Positions 21,052 to 33,600 of a stretch of 64,000 bases of DNA are shown here, piece after piece (positions within the stretch are counted from its first letter, which is position 1; every line of letters begins with the position of its first letter). This DNA is from Humulus lupulus (Eukaryota; Streptophyta; Magnoliopsida; Rosales; Cannabaceae), in NCBI RefSeq assembly GCF_963169125.1, contig NC_084800.1, positions 141,728,397 to 141,792,396 of the forward strand, given 5' to 3'. Under the pieces are notes generated by a model. The model did no database searches. It was not told the DNA's origin and saw nothing but the letters and a program-made list of their open reading frames with translations. The position numbers were made by a program, and so were the translations under genes.

Positions 21052-22909
21052 TGTTGGGGTTTTATGCCCTAATTAAAACTCAAATTCTTTGTAATCTCAT
21101 TTTATTATCAATAAAAGAATAGAAATCATTTTTTGACTTGGTCAATCACTTTGCTCACATGTTTTATTTTCATGATTATTTGTTTAATATAAACTTCTAT
21201 TAAATCCCGAGCATATAGCTAATCTTATCTATAGTGACGTAATCACAGTGGAATATAAATATGATTATATGTTAAAAATAAGTTAGTCCTAAGATTAGTC
21301 AGTGCACCAGATTTACAGTGACTTGCCAATCTACGATATGATCTACTTACATATTACAGTGTTATGTTCTTTCCAGAACATTAGCAAAGTAGATAAGATC
21401 GGATGTATTTGTTACATCGGACAGGACCGATATTGATAGTTGATAAGATAAGTAAACATACCGTTATTATCTATTCTATTCATATCATATAGTTGACCAT
21501 AGGTCAATTCAATCTCAATTCTGAGTGGTTAGTATTCTAACTTATTGTATTATTTGAGTTCTTTGACTTGTTCGTTACCAGCTTACCCTACGGACTAGCC
21601 CATACTTACATCTTGGGAACTCGGTAGTATAATTGAGTGGGAGTGTTAATCATAGATATGAACATCTATAGCTTCTGATGAAGAAGTGAAATGATGGTTT
21701 CCTTTTAGTTTGGTTCAAGGTGTTAAATGATAGAGATCTCATTTCAGTAATTAAATTAGTTTACTGAAATATCATTTACAAGGAACTAAGTGTTTTAAGG
21801 ATAAAATACAATGAGGGGTAAAACAGTATTTTAGTCCTATCTCATTGTAGACCGTCTATAGAGGATTGAGTGACAATTATGGTTGTAACAATGGATAATT
21901 AATAACGTATCTATATTTGTTATAGAGCGTTCTATGAATTCAAGAGTGCAATTTCGAGTCTATAGTGGAGTCACGAGGAATTAATAAGTTAGTAAATTTA
22001 TTTGTTAGATTTATGATAACTTATTGGAGCTTGATTTCATAGGTCCATGGTCCCCATTGTACCTTGGATAAAATCATCTAGATAGTCTCAATTAATTGAT
22101 TTAATCATCAATTAGAATTATCAAAGTTGACCATGTCAATTTTGGATAGTTTCACAGAGTTGTGTAATTTTGAGAAGAAAAGAGAAATTATGGTAGATTT
22201 ATTAATTAAGATAAATTGGTATTTAAATTAATAAATAAATTTAAATCAAGGTTCAAATTATAAATAATTAATTTGATAAAGGATTTGAATAATTATTTAA
22301 TTAATTAAATCAATAGAAAATAATACAGGCCTTGATTTTAAGTCCAATGGGCTTATAATCAAATGGGAAATTTCACGGGCCTATAGCCCATAATAATTTC
22401 GACCTAGGGCTTCAAAATGGCTATTATTTTATTGATTTTTTAATTAAATTAAATGGCCTAATTGAGTCTATAAAAGGAGTGCTTAGAGAGAAGATTTCAT
22501 ATACGACAGATAAGTCACAAGTCAGATTTTCTGATAGTTTTAGATTCTCTCTAAACACAAGTCATTTTCTAAGCCTCTTTGTTATTTTCTCTTCTTCTCT
22601 CTATATCTATCTCATGTGTTGAGAATTTCCCACACTAGTCTAGGTGGTTCTAAGGATACATTGGAAGATTGTGAAGAAAATAGAAGATCGGTTCAGTTTC
22701 TTGATAATACACTGCGACAGAGAGGATACAAGAGTTAGAGAAACTGAAGGAAGGACTCTTTAATTCCGCTGCGTATACTGTAAGTATTATATTCTTTGTT
22801 TTTCTTTGAATTCAATTTTAGAAACATGTTTTAGGCTATCTCGTATTAATTTTTTTAATATTAGATATACATGAAAATAAATAAAGATCCTGTATAAGCT
22901 AATCCAACA
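21052..22909 (+). repeat. Solo LTR of a Ty1/copia element in element A (TSD CTTTC)
   Basis: TGTTGGGG at the start and CCAACA at the end form the classic copia inverted termini. The 5-bp duplication CTTTC flanks it exactly (21047-21051, 22910-22914). A TATA box TATAAAAG lies at 22469-22476 and sets plus orientation. There is no internal region, so two LTRs have recombined to one. It separates element A's protease from its RT. Confidence 0.92.
22469..22476 (+). promoter_or_regulatory. TATA box of the copia solo LTR
   Basis: TATAAAAGG in plus orientation, 440 bp before the LTR's 3' end. Confidence 0.6.
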
Positions 22910-22914
22910 CTTTC

Positions 22915-23296
22915 TCTATCATTCTTTGAGCTTTAAGAGATGAGATAAGCGGTGTCTGTAGTCTTGAAATCTTTCCTATAAAACATAGTTTCTGACTGTC
23001 AGGAGTTTCGAATGTCACTTGCTTGCATCTATTGTTGATAGTTGCACCATGCCTTGCTAGCCAGTCCATGCCCAGTATTACGTTGAAGTCCTTGATCTCT
23101 AGCTCTATCAGTTCTTCTTCTAGTTTTGTGCCCTTAATTTTGATCGGTACTCCTCGTACTATTCGTGATGATGGAACTACTTCGCTCGAAGATAGTTCTG
23201 TAACAAACTAGTTCTAAATCTTTCACAAGGTTTGTCTAATTTTTCTATCATTCCTAACGAGATATACGAGTGTGTGGCTCCCGAGTCAAACAATAT
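22915..23296 (-). pseudogene. Element A aspartic protease
   Basis: ILFDSGATHSYISLG near 23292-23250 gives an intact DSG active site, followed by MIEKLDKPCE. The next part is frameshifted and contains stops, but the ILGMDWL-like end of chromovirus proteases can be traced before the copia solo LTR at 22914. It would process Gag-Pol. Confidence 0.65.
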
Positions 23297-24613
23297 TTAA
23301 TATATATTATTGAGGATAGGAAGCTGACTTGTTTTGTTAATAGCTTCGACTTCTCCTTGGGTCAAGACAAAGACTCTGGCTGAAACCATCTTGCTGTCCT
23401 TCTTTTCTTCTTGTTTGAGCTGTTGAAAATCCTTTTTCTGATGACCTTTTGAGCCATAATTGAAACAACCCTTGGTGTTCGCATAACACTCCCCAAGATA
23501 TTTTTTCTGGCATTTGGAGCATTGAGGGTATTCCACATAACCCGACCTATTATTATCGTTATTAGTCCGTGCTCTTTTGTTAGTGTTGGCTTGCTTATTA
23601 TCAGGATGCTTTCTTTTCTCCCCATTATTGCTATGATGGTTGTTGTTGTGGTCTCGACCATTTTGAGCCTGATTCTGTTGCCTGGGTTCAGACTTGCTTG
23701 CCTCCTCCTTACTAACATTTGCTTGGATCCTTTCCACCTCTATAGTCATTTCTAGAACATCGGTGTATGAAGTTGTTCCAGGATTTGCTAGCTTGACACC
23801 TAAGTCAATCTTAGGTCTGAGTCCCTTGGTGAACTTGGTAACCCTCAAGAAATTTGTTGGGATCAACTTTGGTGCGAACTTGGCTAGACGATAAAATTGT
23901 CAAGCGTACTCGACTACCGTTAAATTGCCTTGCTTCAGACTAGAAAATTCTTCCACCCTCGTAGTGATGACAACCAAGTTGTAATACTTTTTGTGAAACA
24001 GCTCCACAAATCTGGCCCAAGTCATGGTGTTGACATCATGAGTCTGTTGTACCAAATCCCACCAGATTCAGGCATCCCTTTTTAGTAGACAGGTAACGCA
24101 GGATATGAGATCCGCGTTGCCGAGGTTCATGTGTGCTAGAATCGGTTCTACATTCCTGAGCCATTCTTTAGCCTCAAAGGGTTCGGTTGTCCCTTCAAAG
24201 TTTGGAGCGTGCTGCTTACGAAAATGTTCGTAGATTGGCTCTATGTAATGAGCTGGATAAGGTGCATAGTTCGCCATTGCCCATCCACCATACGAATATC
24301 CTACATTCTGACCTTGCTAGGGTGCTTGAGCCGCTGGCTGAGCCTGCAGCTGAGATGGCGGCTGAAGCTTTGGTTGAGGTTGTGGTTGAGGCTGTGGCTG
24401 AGGCTATTGTCATTGTTGCTGTAGCAGTTCTTCTACTTGTTGCCGTAACCGGATAATCTCAGCGGTGTTGTCAACTGGTGGTGGTGCATTCCTATTAGTA
24501 GCAGTAGTAGCACGCATTTCCCTTCTTCGGACTGGACGTGCTTCATGAGTTTCATTGGCGGTGCTGGGAGCATTTTCGTTCGTGTGTGCAGACCTTCGTA
24601 GCAACATCTTCAA
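23297..24613 (-). pseudogene. Element A Gag
   Basis: Starts with MKMLLRRSAHTNE at 24613 and a Gln-rich coiled stretch IIRLRQQVEELLQQQ. It resumes in another frame at 24277 (MANYAPYPAHYIEPIYEHF), which leads into the capsid-like region (EAKEWLRNVEPILAHMNLG). A stop follows CLLKRDA at 24068, and the frame 23866-23297 includes LRVTKFTKGLRPKIDLGV and a basic Asn-rich stretch. The zinc knuckle CFNYGSKGHQKKDF has lost two of its Cys residues. It would package RNA; here it is non-functional. Confidence 0.8.
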
Positions 24614-25135
24614 AAAAGTTCCAACAGTTGAGAAAGCACGTTAGATATTACCGTAATAGTTTCTAAAACTTAGTCTAAGCACACATAACTCAGACCTATC
24701 AGTTATGATTTCTTATGAAAATTATGTAAGCCTTCTTTTATAAATTAGGGTGTGTTTCTATACTTAGAATATTAAACCAACTTGATTATTTTCTAAGTCT
24801 ATTTCTAACCACCCTATATTACTTAATTCTCAAGCTCAAAACTTGTCGTTGTTCCAAAGTTAACCATATCGAGGGAGGGCTGGGATTAGTAAAATCGTTC
24901 TCACTACTATGGCCCCCTAAACACTTAATACAAAACCCAGTCCATTGATTTGTATCCACCCTCACTGAACTCAGTCATTATATATTGAATTTATTCTAAA
25001 TTTATTATGATTGTAAAAAAAAAAAAAATCAAACTCATACATGCCATTAAAAAATAACAACTTTATTCATTTGGAAAAAGATTTTCACTTATTACAAACA
25101 TAAAATAAAAAATAAATAAAGAAACTATACTACTA
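24614..25135 (-). other. Element A leader between the leader frame and gag
   Basis: AT-rich with no convincing reading frame. It has a 14-A run on the plus strand near 25016-25029 and a minus-strand AATAAA just after the leader frame. I see no further feature. Confidence 0.5.
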
Positions 25136-25747
25136 CTAACTAGGGTAATTCTCTAAAACATCATGATCTTCTACATCTGACCCTTCATCTAACATATCAT
25201 CATTTATTTCTTCATAATAATCATTATCATGAGCCTCGAAACAACCTTGGGGAATATTCATTAGGATATTATGCTTTTGTTCATTAGTGAATTGAAACTC
25301 AAACCTATTAGTAAACCTAAGTATAAGAAAATAATATCTCATGGCTACCGGTAAATCATCTTCATCATCCATAGTCTCCCATAATTCTTCCAATTTTGAA
25401 GCTACAATAGGAAAATCCTTAAAAAGCCTAATTACTGAGACATATTGTTCCATGGCTCTCATCATAATTTTCCTAGCGATTTGAAGGTGAACTATCTCCT
25501 TTCGAAATATGACCAATCTCCGAGTGTTTCTTTCTAACACTCCTGCTGTGTCCCTTGGCTCTCTAATCCTTTTCAATGCCTTAATGGCTCCTATATCATG
25601 ATAAGTCAAAGCTCCATTCATTTTGACTGAAAACATAATGACTAAAACGTTAGCTATTAACATAAACATAATATTCATAACATAAGCACTTACATTGGCG
25701 GTTAGATCCAAAGCTTTTGCATGTGTATCAAGGAGAACTTCATGCAT
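25136..25747 (-). CDS. Leader reading frame of unknown function between primer site and gag (element A)
   Basis: The frame is open from inside the primer site, with the first ATG at 25747 (MHEVLLDTHAKALDL), to TAG at 25136: 203 residues. I do not recognise the protein. It has a hydrophobic stretch (about residues 21-36, NIMFMLIANVLVIMFS), a basic middle (LKRIREPRDTAGV, RRLVIFRKEIV), a region with FTNRFEFQFTNEQKHNI, and a very acidic Asp/Glu-rich tail. The hydrophobic part coincides with intron-like signals (donor GTAAGT, acceptor TTTTCAG, 67 nt); splicing there would bring a stop within three codons. A second copy of the start of this frame lies at 63742-63969. It could be an accessory protein, or leader RNA that happens to stay open. 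Confidence 0.55.
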   Translation of the reverse strand: MHEVLLDTHAKALDLTANVSAYVMNIMFMLIANVLVIMFSVKMNGALTYHDIGAIKALKRIREPRDTAGVLERNTRRLVIFRKEIVHLQIARKIMMRAMEQYVSVIRLFKDFPIVASKLEELWETMDDEDDLPVAMRYYFLILRFTNRFEFQFTNEQKHNILMNIPQGCFEAHDNDYYEEINDDMLDEGSDVEDHDVLENYPS

Positions 25748-25758
25748 GTGAACTGTGG

Positions 25759-25770
25759 GCTCTGATACCA
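25759..25770 (-). other. Primer-binding site of element A (tRNA-iMet type)
   Basis: TGGTATCAGAGC on the minus strand, two bases inside the 5' LTR, is the standard plant initiator-Met tRNA complement. Confidence 0.92.
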
Positions 25771-25772
25771 AC

Positions 25773-27673
25773 TGTAATGACCTGACTAACTTAAAGACCT
25801 TGGACCATTAAAACTAGAAAGCATAACTACTATTTTGGAATACATGCATTAAATAATAGAACTTTATTATCAAAATCCAAAATACGGGATCCCATTGTTA
25901 TTACATAAAAACATAAAGAAAACTTAAACATTTATTGTTCAAATACTAAATGCGGAAAATCATAATACATAATTCAAAAAACTCAAAATATAAATGTCAT
26001 CCTCAATCTTTCCCATCAGTCCATTCATTCAGTTCTTGCCCAATACACATGCCAAAGCTGCCATGAATCCATCTCGCCTTCCAAGCTTATTTTCTTGCAC
26101 CATCTAAAATAAAAAGGAATGAGCCTAATGCCCAGCAAGGAAAATCTACTAAAACATATCATAAATCATAAGTCTAAAAACATAAATAATAAAATATATG
26201 AGGCAAAAACGTAAATAACATAGGACTACAATATTAATGGCCATTAACCCATTACCGTAGTATGTGATAGAAACCATCTAGGTCCTCTTGCTACTATTCG
26301 AGGTAGGTTAAATCATAACTCTAATCTACGATAATGATAAAAATCTTGGGTTTTGCTTATTTGCTATCTAACAAACTACATTTCCCAAGCGACTACAACA
26401 TAAAACATGTACATACATACATACACATATAGCACACAAACATGATCATAACACATAAAATCTAACCTATTTTCCTTACCAAAAACTGGGATATTGGAGA
26501 CAAGAACGGGATTGAAAACTCCTAAAACCAACAGTAAAAATCATAAGTTTTCTAAAGAGAAGAAGATGAAAAGAAGATCTAAACTATCAAGATAACAACT
26601 TACCTAAAAACCTTAAGTTTCAAGAAACTCAAACACCTAACCAAAAGCCATTACAACAAGTTAGGATTTGGAAGAAAATGTAAAGAATAAGAGGAACTAT
26701 AATGAACTAAACTTCAAGATAAAGAATACCTTAGATAGATTAGAACTTTGATCTACACTTCAATGCCGAAATATCACTCTATCTTACTTCCCAAGTGTTT
26801 AGAAAAGCTTAGATTGGAAAGCTTTTAACTCCAAAATCCTTGTGTTTCTCTCTAGAATGAACTTAGCAGCTTGAAGGCTCTGAAGAATGCTTGAATGATG
26901 AAGCAAATGGATGAATGAAAGGTCCTATTTATAGAGTTCAAGGAGTGAAACTAACTCCTTTTAAAATGAATAAATAATTGAATAAAAATTGAATTTTCTG
27001 CTCAACAGATGCCCAGAAATCGGTCAAAAATGTTCAAGAGCAAGTCCAAGTTGTAGAGGGCTATTTCTATCTCGGATTCAACGGACTTTCAAAATATGTG
27101 TGTGGCGTCGATATATTGCCCCTATAGGCGATATATCGCCTCCCCCATATACCTGAGCCTCCGTGGTTTCGTTCGTACAAAGTCGATGTGTTTTCTGTAT
27201 CAATCATAGGCGATATATTGGCCCCTATAGCTGCGGTATATCGACATACGCTGATATATCAAACACATTTTTGCACACTTTCATCACACTTGAATTTGTT
27301 TAAAACCACTTTGACTGAGTAAAAGGTGATCCTAACAGTTGAGGAAATGTTCTAGATTTCCTAGGCTTATCCTTTATTAAATTATACATCTAAAATCCTT
27401 AAATCCTTAATAATCATACATACGATAAGTGTCACGTTCTTAATTATTCTATATAAACCTTAGGTTATAATTAATAATATTTCTAGGACCAGTTATATTA
27501 ATCAAACCTTATGTTAAAATTAATATTTCTAAACTATAGGCTAAAATTATAAAATCCATAACTATCTCTATGAGTTTCCAACTAAATCCCAGCTTGAACA
27601 TATAACCACGAAAACTAAAATACTACAACACACACTACTACTATCTAGCTAAGTAAAATTCCAAGACGCTATA
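25773..27673 (-). repeat. 5' LTR of element A (group II, 1901 bp)
   Basis: Runs TGTAATGACC to GACGCTATA (terminal CA decayed to TA). It holds a perfect 16-bp palindrome AGGCGATATATCGCCT at 27126-27141 among related GATATATCG motifs, about 200 bp upstream of the TATA box on the sense strand. Confidence 0.92.
26926..26933 (-). promoter_or_regulatory. TATA box TATAAATA of element A
   Basis: On the minus strand within the 5' LTR, followed downstream by the primer site. The same box is present in the related LTR at 62484-62491. Confidence 0.65.
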
Positions 27674-28448
27674 TAAGGCTTACTTATAAAAACCAATTCT
27701 TTTTAAGTTTTTTCTTGTAATACAATAAATTTAATGGTTGCTCTGTAATTTAAATGCAGTACCAAATTTTTCCATAAATTTTGTGTTATAACCCTTTAAA
27801 AGTGACCTAGAATATTAATAAATTTTGATCGCTTGGGGGGTAGATACCCATGACTATAGTCCTTTACATTTTAAGTCTTTGAAAAAATTATGTAACTTAG
27901 AGTTTGAAAATGAATAATTTGGTAGCTTGAAAAAGCTCAAGTTTTCATAATAATTCCAAAAATAACTAAGTTAGCAAGAAAAATCAAAGCAATAAAACCC
28001 TAGATATAACCAGGTACAAGCCTTGAATAGTAACAGGTAAGCTACTAAGCTATTAAAATACTTGATCTAGCCAGGTACGCGACCTGAGAACTAATTGGTC
28101 AGCTATTAAGCATAAGGTTCAAAAAATACCTTCATCTAAAATTACTCATATAACCATGCACATGTAATATATATATATATAAACACATAATATGGTGGAA
28201 TGGAATTGTATAAATGTACGAGAAGAGTAAATTTAGAACAAGGATATTAACCTCGCACAAAGCCAAAGTTGGCAAATTGTCTCAGCCTTCAAGGCCTGAT
28301 TACAAGGGGCATTAAAAATTCCTGAAATAAAAAAGAAAAAAAACAAATACAAAACAGTGAATAAATAGGCTCCTCTTCAACCGTGAATCCTAGCTCGAAC
28401 TTGAGAAGACACCACATCCTCCTACAGCTCCAGACGTCTTTACGATTT
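27674..28448. other. Tat element spacer between integrase and antisense gene
   Basis: AT-rich sequence between the two chromovirus insertions, including a short (TA)n run (about 28166-28181). On the minus strand the last ~60 bp continue the antisense gene of 39944-40359, reading into stops. Nothing else is recognisable. Confidence 0.5.
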
Positions 28449-30621
28449 TTTAACGCCCTACAACCCTAAAGTCATTATGATGTGATTTTAAAATGTGACA
28501 TTAACTCGTTACTCGAGATTTTTGACCAAAAAGTGTGATTAACAAAGGTGAAGACTACTTTAAGTAAGAATTCAGTATAAAAGTTTGGGCATTCATTTAA
28601 GTTGTAAAGTGTTACATTGGGATCCCCAAAACATTGTTTAAAACGTAATTACAATTCAAAGGTTATTACATAGTCGACCTAGGCGACAAAATCAGTCATT
28701 CACACAATGTTCCTCAAAACTACCCTAGTCGTGGCGGTCAGGTAGGCCAAACATGTATGCGCTGCTCCATGCCCTCCAACTCATGTTTGGTCGACCTTTC
28801 CCTTGCCCTTACCTGCACCATAGAGCACTCGTGAGCAAGGGCCCAACAAGAAAACTCCACAAACATAGCATACAGTAGTTTATCTTAGTAAATGCATAAC
28901 TTAAATAGATATAACAGACAATTCACATATCGGCCTAAGCCGATCATGGTGCGTTACCAAGCACCAGGTTCACGATCTTCACCGAACGGGTGACTACAAC
29001 ACCCTAGATGGCCATGCCATGGTGGCCTGCATTCAACATGTTTATTGCTGTTCGACCTACATTCAACATGCTTATTGCTGTTCCCAGCCTTCGCCGATCC
29101 GACCTTTTCCAAACTCGACCTTCATTGATCAGTCATAAACACACAAACATAGAATAAAATTAATAAACATTCATACATAACACTAGACAAAGATATTCGG
29201 TTCATGCCTTTCACTATGGGCACAAACCGTTTTCTTACCTTGGGTCCGAGTGCAAGCAATTAGGCAAGCAAGAACCGAGAATGATCCACTCCTGAGCCCT
29301 AGCGGTAACCTAGTCATAACCCACAAATAACATTCTCATTACTATTCGATTCCATAACTGAACCTCAGAACAAATCCTGTGCTCACGGAACCTCCAATTT
29401 TCCCACATGGGGTGGTGAAATCGTCACCCGAGCCCCTGGGCCTATGCCCAAAAAATACAGAAATAAGGCCCTTATATATGGCCTAGCACCGCAACACAGC
29501 CATATAGGCACCGTGACACCCAGCTAGGGCCCCCTGCCCTGGATCATCCCAGCGTCGCATCTCAGAAGAACAACGCCGCAGCGCTCTTATGCGAACCCAG
29601 AAAAACTGCATTTTTCAACCATTTTTCCCCGAGCCAAAACTCCCAAATCTCATCCTAAACTTGAACCAAGGTCCCAAATGAGTCGAAAAACCTAAACAAC
29701 ACATCATAAGCAGTACAAACATCTCAAAAACCAAACCCAATCTCTAACCCCAAATCAAAACCCAGCCCTTGGTTCAAAACTATACTGAAACTTAAACCAC
29801 TGCAATAATCCATCATAAAATAGAGCATAACCTCACCTTAATTGTGTGATTCAAGCTTTGAGTTGCTCCTAACCAAACCCCAGCTTGAAGCCTTAGTTTA
29901 CAAGTTAACTCCCTTCCAACTCCTCCAAAGCTCCAAGAGATAGAGAGAGAAATGAGAGATAGAGGGTGTGAGGTGCTGCTGAGAGTTTCCTTTGGTTTCC
30001 TAAGTGATGTAAGAGGTTCCCAGCTAACTAAGTCACTCCCTTTGCTTGAAAAGTCCAAAATGACCCTAGATAAATCCCTAGCCCTTTAATGCCACCAAGG
30101 GCAAACTCGTCATTTGCCCCATTCCTGCAAATTCCACAAGTATTCCTATAGATCCCCAATTAATCCTTGCATACTCAAATAACCGCTAAATTACTACCCA
30201 TTACCCGGTAAATATCGAACACACACTAACTCCCCAAAATACCCCTAGGCTCACCCCGAGTTGGGTATTTGACCCCGTTGTGACTATTTTGCTAATCCGC
30301 TATCTAGGATCGCCCCAAACCACACATCTCAAATATACCCACACAATAATGTGGTCTCAGTCATAACACAAACATAATTACATTTATGCCTCTATCTGGC
30401 CAAAATTACAAATATGCCCCTTGTTAACAAGAACGGGCCCACATGCATAGTTAATACACCTAAACAAACATATCTAGTCATATCATATCAAAACCGAAGC
30501 AATCAAATAATGATGCACATATACCATGATTAATCACGTCATAATACAATTAAATAATTTATTACCCTCCTAGCGGACTAATCAAGGCACTAAGACTTAT
30601 TAGCGAATTTGGGACATTACA
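28449..30621 (-). repeat. 3' LTR of element B (group I, 2173 bp)
   Basis: Right end GGGACATTACA at 30621; left end TTTAACGCCC, where the usual TG has become TT. The sense-strand order includes the palindromic GC-rich island (29470-29585) and the U5 block (about 28810-28850). Confidence 0.92.
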
Positions 30622-30635
30622 ACTATCCCTTCCTT
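30622..30635 (-). other. Polypurine tract of element B
   Basis: AAGGAAGGGATAGT abuts the 3' LTR on the minus strand. Confidence 0.85.
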
Positions 30636-30657
30636 ACAGAAATTTTCTCCTTAAAAT

Positions 30658-32149
30658 TTACCTGAATAGTTCGGGATACCAATCCCGCATATCAGACTCA
30701 AGTTCCCAAGTTGCCTCCTCTAGTTTGCTATTTCTCCACAGCACTTTCTCTAAGGTAATGGTCTTGTTCCGCAAGACTTTGTCCTTTCAGTCTAGGATCT
30801 GAACCAGCTCCTCCTCATAAGAAAAATCTTGGTCCAATTTTAGGTTCTCATAACTCAACACTTGTGTAGGATCTGATACATACTTCCAAAGCATAGGCAC
30901 ATGAAACACGTTGTGAACCCATGATAAAGTTGGAGGCATAGCTAACCTATAAGCCACCTCTCCATATCGTTCCAGAATCTCAAAGGGGCCAACAAACCTA
31001 TGACTTAACTTGCATTTCACTCCAAATTGTTTCACTCCTCTCAAAGGAGAAACTCTGAGAAATACATGGTCACCGACTTGAAACTCTACACTTCTACGTT
31101 TCAAGTCTGAGTAACTCTTCTGTCTACCCTGGGATGCGAGCATTCGAGCTCTGATTTTCTCAATTGCCTCATTAGTTCTTTGAACTACCTCTGGACCTAA
31201 GTACTTCCTCTCACGCATCTCATCCCAATGAAGGGGCGATCTGCACTTCCTCCCAAACAACATTTCATACGAATCCACTCCGATTGTCGCCTGATAACTG
31301 TTTTTATAAGAAAACTCAATCAAAGGGAGATACTTACTCCAAGATCCCCCAAAATCCAGCACATAGGCCCGCAACATATCCTCAAATATTTGAATCATCC
31401 TCTCACACTGTCCACCCGTCTAAGGATAATACACTATACTAAATCTCAACTACATGCCAATAGCCTTTTGTAGCCTCTTCTGTCGAACATTATCAATTTT
31501 AGAGTTCTATGGAGACACACAATCTCGTTCACGTACAACTCAGCATATTGCTCCACCGTATATTTTGTTCTAACTGGCAAAAAGTGGGCTGATTTGGTGT
31601 ACTTATCCACAATCACCCACATTGATTCATGTTGTCCCACTGTTCTCGACAATCCATCCACGAAGTCCATGGTAATATCCTCCCACTTCCACTCTAGAAT
31701 CCCTAAAGGCTGTAACAATCCTACTGGCCTTTGGTGTTCAGCCTTCACCTGCTAACAAGTTAAGCACTTGGCCACATAATCCTCCACATCCTTCTTCATT
31801 CCTGGCCACCAATACTGAGTTTTTAGATCTTGGTACATCTTTGTCGTACCCAGATGTAGAGAATAAGGAGTGGTATAAGACTCGTCCAGAATCTCTCACC
31901 GAATACTAGCATCCACCAGAATGCAAATCCGATATTTATACCTTAACAGATCTACCTCTGAAATAGAAAAGTCTCAAGCCAATCCCTGTTTCCTCAACTA
32001 AGGATCCACATTCTGTGCTTCTCTATTCTCTCAAGGAGCATGGATTGAAGAGTAATGTTGGCTAGCTTACCAACTACCAATTCAATTCCTACTCTCGTCA
32101 TCCTTCAGCTAGCTTTTCTAATATCTGTCTCGAACTGAATAACTACCCT
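30658..32149 (-). pseudogene. Element B integrase with chromodomain-like tail
   Basis: The core has WKWEDITMDFVDGL and VIVDKYTKSAHFLPV (first Asp), then IMFDRRG, where the second-Asp region is damaged by a deletion and frameshift (31446-31500), and CERMIQIFEDM (Glu) in the next frame. The C-terminal module reads FVGPFEILERYGEVAYRL. A tail with KVLWRNSKLEEATWELES and YPELF follows, the chromodomain-like ending, separated by a TAG after QILD at 30787. The zinc-binding part (31750-32149) is decayed. It is a DNA-joining enzyme, inactive here. Confidence 0.8.
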
Positions 32150-33600
32150 GGGTCCTTCCGACTCAATGCATCGACCACTACATTAGCCTTTCCTATATGG
32201 TACAAAATCTCACAATCGTAGTCCTTCACCAATCCCAGCCAACGCCTTTAGTTCATTTTCAGATCCTTTTGAGTGAAGAAATACTTCAAACTTTTATGGT
32301 TAGTGTATATTTCTCACTTCTCTCCATGCAAGTAATGCCTCCATACCTTCAATGCGAATACAACCACTGCCAGCTCCAGATCATGAGTGGGATACCTCTG
32401 CTCATACTCCTCCAATTGTCTAGACGTGTAGGCTATTACCTTTCCAACTTGCATCAATACACCACCCATACCTTGCCTCAAAGCATCATAGTAGACCCCA
32501 AACTTTTCCTTATCTGATGGAAGGCTTAGTATCGGAGCAGTGATCAGTCACCGCTTCAACTCTTTGAAGTTGTTCTCACATCTATCTGTACAGACATACT
32601 TCGTCTTCTTATGTGTTAGCTCAGTCAGTGGTGTTGCTATTTTGGTGAATCCCTCTACGAATTGACGATAGTACCCTGCTAACCCCAGAAAGCTTCTAAC
32701 CTCTAGTACACTGCTTAGTCATAGCCAATCTCCCACTGCCTCTATCTTGGTTGGGTCCACCAGTATCCCCTCCTTACTCAAAATTTGGCCCAAGAATAAT
32801 ACTTGGGGTAACCAGAACTCACATTTACTGAACTTAGCATATAGCCTATGCTCCCTCAACCGCTATAGTACCAAACGGAGATGCTTCTCATGTTCTATCT
32901 CTGATTGGGAGTACACCAATATATCATCGATGAATACGATTATAAACTTATCCAAATAATCCCTGAAGACCCTATTCATCAAATCCATAAAGGCTGCTGG
33001 GGCATTGGTTAATCCAAAAGACATAACCAAAAATTCCTAGTGTCCATACCTCGTATGGAACATGATCTTTGGTATGTCTTCTTCCTTAATCCTCAACTGA
33101 TGGTAGCCTAACCGAAGGTCGATCTTAGAAAATACTGTCTTTCCTTGTATCTGGTCAAACAAGTCGTTAATCCTGGGCAGTGGATACTTATTCTTAATAG
33201 TCAACTTATTCAGCTCTCTATAATTAATGCACATTCTTAAGGACCCATCCTTCTTCTTGAAAAGCATCACTAGAGCACCCCACAGTGAAAAGCTGGGTCT
33301 AATGAATCCTAGATCTAGTAATTCCTGCAACTGAATCTTCAATTCCTTTAACTCTGCTGGTGCCATTCTATAAGGTGTCCTCGATACTGGTTCTGCTCCC
33401 AGTGTAAATTCTATGATAAATTCAATATCTCGGTGTGGTGGCAATCCTGGCAGGTCTGGTGGAAATACATCAGAAAACTCACACACCAACCTAGTCTCAC
33501 TCTGTCCAACTGAAATGGCCCTAGAGGTATCCACTATGTTCGCTAGGAATCCTACGCAACCTTCTTGCAATAGGTCTCTAACTTTCAATGTTGTGATCAT
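32150..33600 (-). pseudogene. Element B reverse transcriptase and RNase H
   Basis: [18 protein letters not shown], the PFIRPS-like start [35 protein letters not shown] and [14 protein letters not shown] are well kept. A TAG at 33037 breaks the frame after TRYGH. It continues with [17 protein letters not shown] and an intact FIDDILVYS catalytic motif near 32930. RNase H shows [16 protein letters not shown] and [16 protein letters not shown], and it ends with DALSRK near 32155. Further stops occur (near 32860, 32720, 32560). RT and RNase H copy element RNA. Confidence 0.85.

Larger units (their letters stand above)
16119..27673 (-). mobile_element. Chromovirus-like Ty3/gypsy element A (Tekay/Del type), complete with TSD
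   Basis: LTRs at 16119-18065 and 25773-27673 are flanked by the perfect target duplication TAAGG (16114-16118 and 27674-27678). The minus-strand order is 5' LTR, tRNA-iMet primer site, leader frame, gag, protease, RT-RNase H, integrase, polypurine tract, 3' LTR. A copia solo LTR (21052-22909) interrupts it between protease and RT. Without that insertion it is about 9.7 kb. Catalytic residues are lost, so it is inactive. The same family recurs at 61730-64000. Confidence 0.92.

Noticed and set aside
23362..23755. Several overlapping frames near the end of element A's gag
   Set aside because: Shadows of the basic Asn-rich gag stretch; only one frame carries the zinc-knuckle remnant.
25015..25030. 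Poly(A) run as a sign of a captured cDNA
   Set aside because: It is on the wrong strand for the leader frame (poly(T) in its direction).
25600..25700. Transmembrane protein in the leader of element A
   Set aside because: The hydrophobic stretch coincides with a candidate 67-nt AT-rich intron, so it may not be translated; kept only as a caveat.
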